From Bacteroidota bacterium (GTDB lineage Bacteria; Bacteroidota; Ignavibacteria; Ignavibacteriales; Melioribacteraceae), in NCBI GenBank assembly GCA_018829205.1, contig JAHJUE010000031.1, forward strand, positions 58,501 to 122,500: a DNA stretch of 64,000 nt, in the 5' to 3' direction. A program made the translations under genes and the position numbers. Under the pieces are notes generated by a model. That model saw nothing but the letters and a program-made list of their open reading frames with translations. It was not told the origin of the DNA and made no database searches. This document shows positions 63,596-64,000 of the stretch, piece after piece (within the stretch, counting starts at the first letter, position 1; each line of letters begins with the position of its first letter).

Positions 63596-64000
63596 TTATT
63601 CCCCCTTTATATTGTTAGCGATAAGTTAATTTGAAATACAGTAGATTATTTCAATAACGCCTCCCAGCATATAAATATTACTTATTCTGTTTTTAATATA
63701 TATCATAAAAACAGGCGGCGGTATTACCCATTTGGGTCATTTTTATTAGCTATAATTACGGATATATTATCCTAGGAAGTGCCTATATGATAAAAAAAAT
63801 AATTTTTTTTCATTTTATGCTTGCTTTCTCAAAAAGAAACCCCTACCTTTAATGATGTGATTTTTATGAATTAGTTCTTATGTATACTTACTGATTGTCG
63901 AAAAGGAAAAGAAATAAAAAAGTTTGAATTTATTTCTACAGAGTACTTGACAAATATGATTTTATAGTGTAAGTTTCAAGTCCGTTTTTTATGAGACGGA
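63596..64000. other. 405-base non-coding right end
   Basis: No convincing gene is seen. It holds an inverted repeat CTGTTTTTA/TAAAAACAG (63687-63695 and 63706-63714), a small ACCCA/TGGGT hairpin (63727-63738) and a TTGACA element at 63947 facing right. The region should contain the promoter of the minus-strand gene starting at 63595. Confidence 0.6.
63947..63975 (+). promoter_or_regulatory. possible promoter facing the right edge
   Basis: TTGACA at 63947-63952 is followed after 17 bases by TAAGTT, a weak -10. Downstream, TCCGT and ACGGA form a small hairpin at the window edge. The transcribed gene would lie outside. Confidence 0.4.

Noticed and set aside
63787..63852. 21-residue plus-strand frame starting with a signal-like MIKKIIFFHF
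   Set aside because: Too short, no ribosome-binding site of note, and ends at once; could be a remnant but cannot be supported.
1..64000. CRISPR arrays, tRNA or rRNA genes, insertion sequences, prophage
   Set aside because: No regularly spaced direct repeats, no cloverleaf with a GTTCRANNC arm, and no transposase or phage motifs were recognised by eye.

Overview
The window is about 35% G+C and looks like a chromosomal segment from an Ignavibacteria-type member of the Bacteroidota/Chlorobiota group. The evidence is a type IX secretion sorting domain with the YPNPFNP signature, a full MoxR/Bat (aerotolerance-type) operon, a Kdo/Lpt lipopolysaccharide set, a bacillithiol gene and lineage-typical short intergenic inverted repeats. 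No rRNA, tRNA, CRISPR array, insertion sequence or phage gene was recognised. Nearly all of it is coding.

Layout. 1-6.9 kb: 3' end of a BamA-type outer-membrane barrel gene, a family 2 glycosyltransferase, then yicC, gmk, rpoZ, a family 4 uracil-DNA glycosylase, dnaB and a secreted DUF1460 amidase-like protein. 7.0-10.4 kb: a probable sigma-54 island, with a PAS/AAA+/Fis activator, a GTTGCA-rich enhancer-like region, a -24/-12 promoter, a small TPR protein and a split-Soret-type dihaem cytochrome carrying a type IX sorting tail. 10.4-11.2 kb: endonuclease IV interrupted by a frameshift. 11.4-14.9 kb: riboflavin operon (ribD, ribE, ribBA, ribH). 15-23 kb: P5C dehydrogenase, gatB, a J-domain protein, bshB1, a beta-hydroxyacid dehydrogenase, a DUF302 protein and an 11-repeat YwqK/MORN-like protein. 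23-31.8 kb: MoxR-DUF58-BatD-like-BatA-BatB-BatC-BatD-BatE.

31.9-41 kb: sugar transferase, a small protein with three CPY motifs, an M48 protease, a VWA lipoprotein, gatC, kdsB, a PLP enzyme, a free-standing B12-binding domain, a membrane acyltransferase and ruvB. 41-46.3 kb: kdsA, an unknown gene, kdsD, lptC, lptA-like and lptB, a tight operon for Kdo synthesis and LPS export. 46.3-51.6 kb (minus strand): a possible tiny membrane protein, an acylating aldehyde dehydrogenase, and a LytS/LytTR two-component pair behind two tandem LiaF-like membrane proteins. 51.8-61.5 kb: TrkA-N channel, penicillin-acylase-family hydrolase, metF, Gfo/Idh/MocA oxidoreductase, class II aldolase, ddl, ftsB, rarA and a methyltransferase. 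61.5-63.6 kb (minus strand): dprA, an EutN/CcmL microcompartment vertex protein, a two-TM protein, a promoter-hairpin-terminator unit that looks like a small RNA or leader, and an unknown 84-residue gene.

The two most interesting places are the sigma-54/split-Soret island (8.4-10.4 kb), where enhancer, promoter, likely activator and target can all be read from the DNA, and the compact RNA-like unit at 63225-63334 in front of the EutN gene. Everything here is read by eye; family names rest on recognised motifs, not on database searches.
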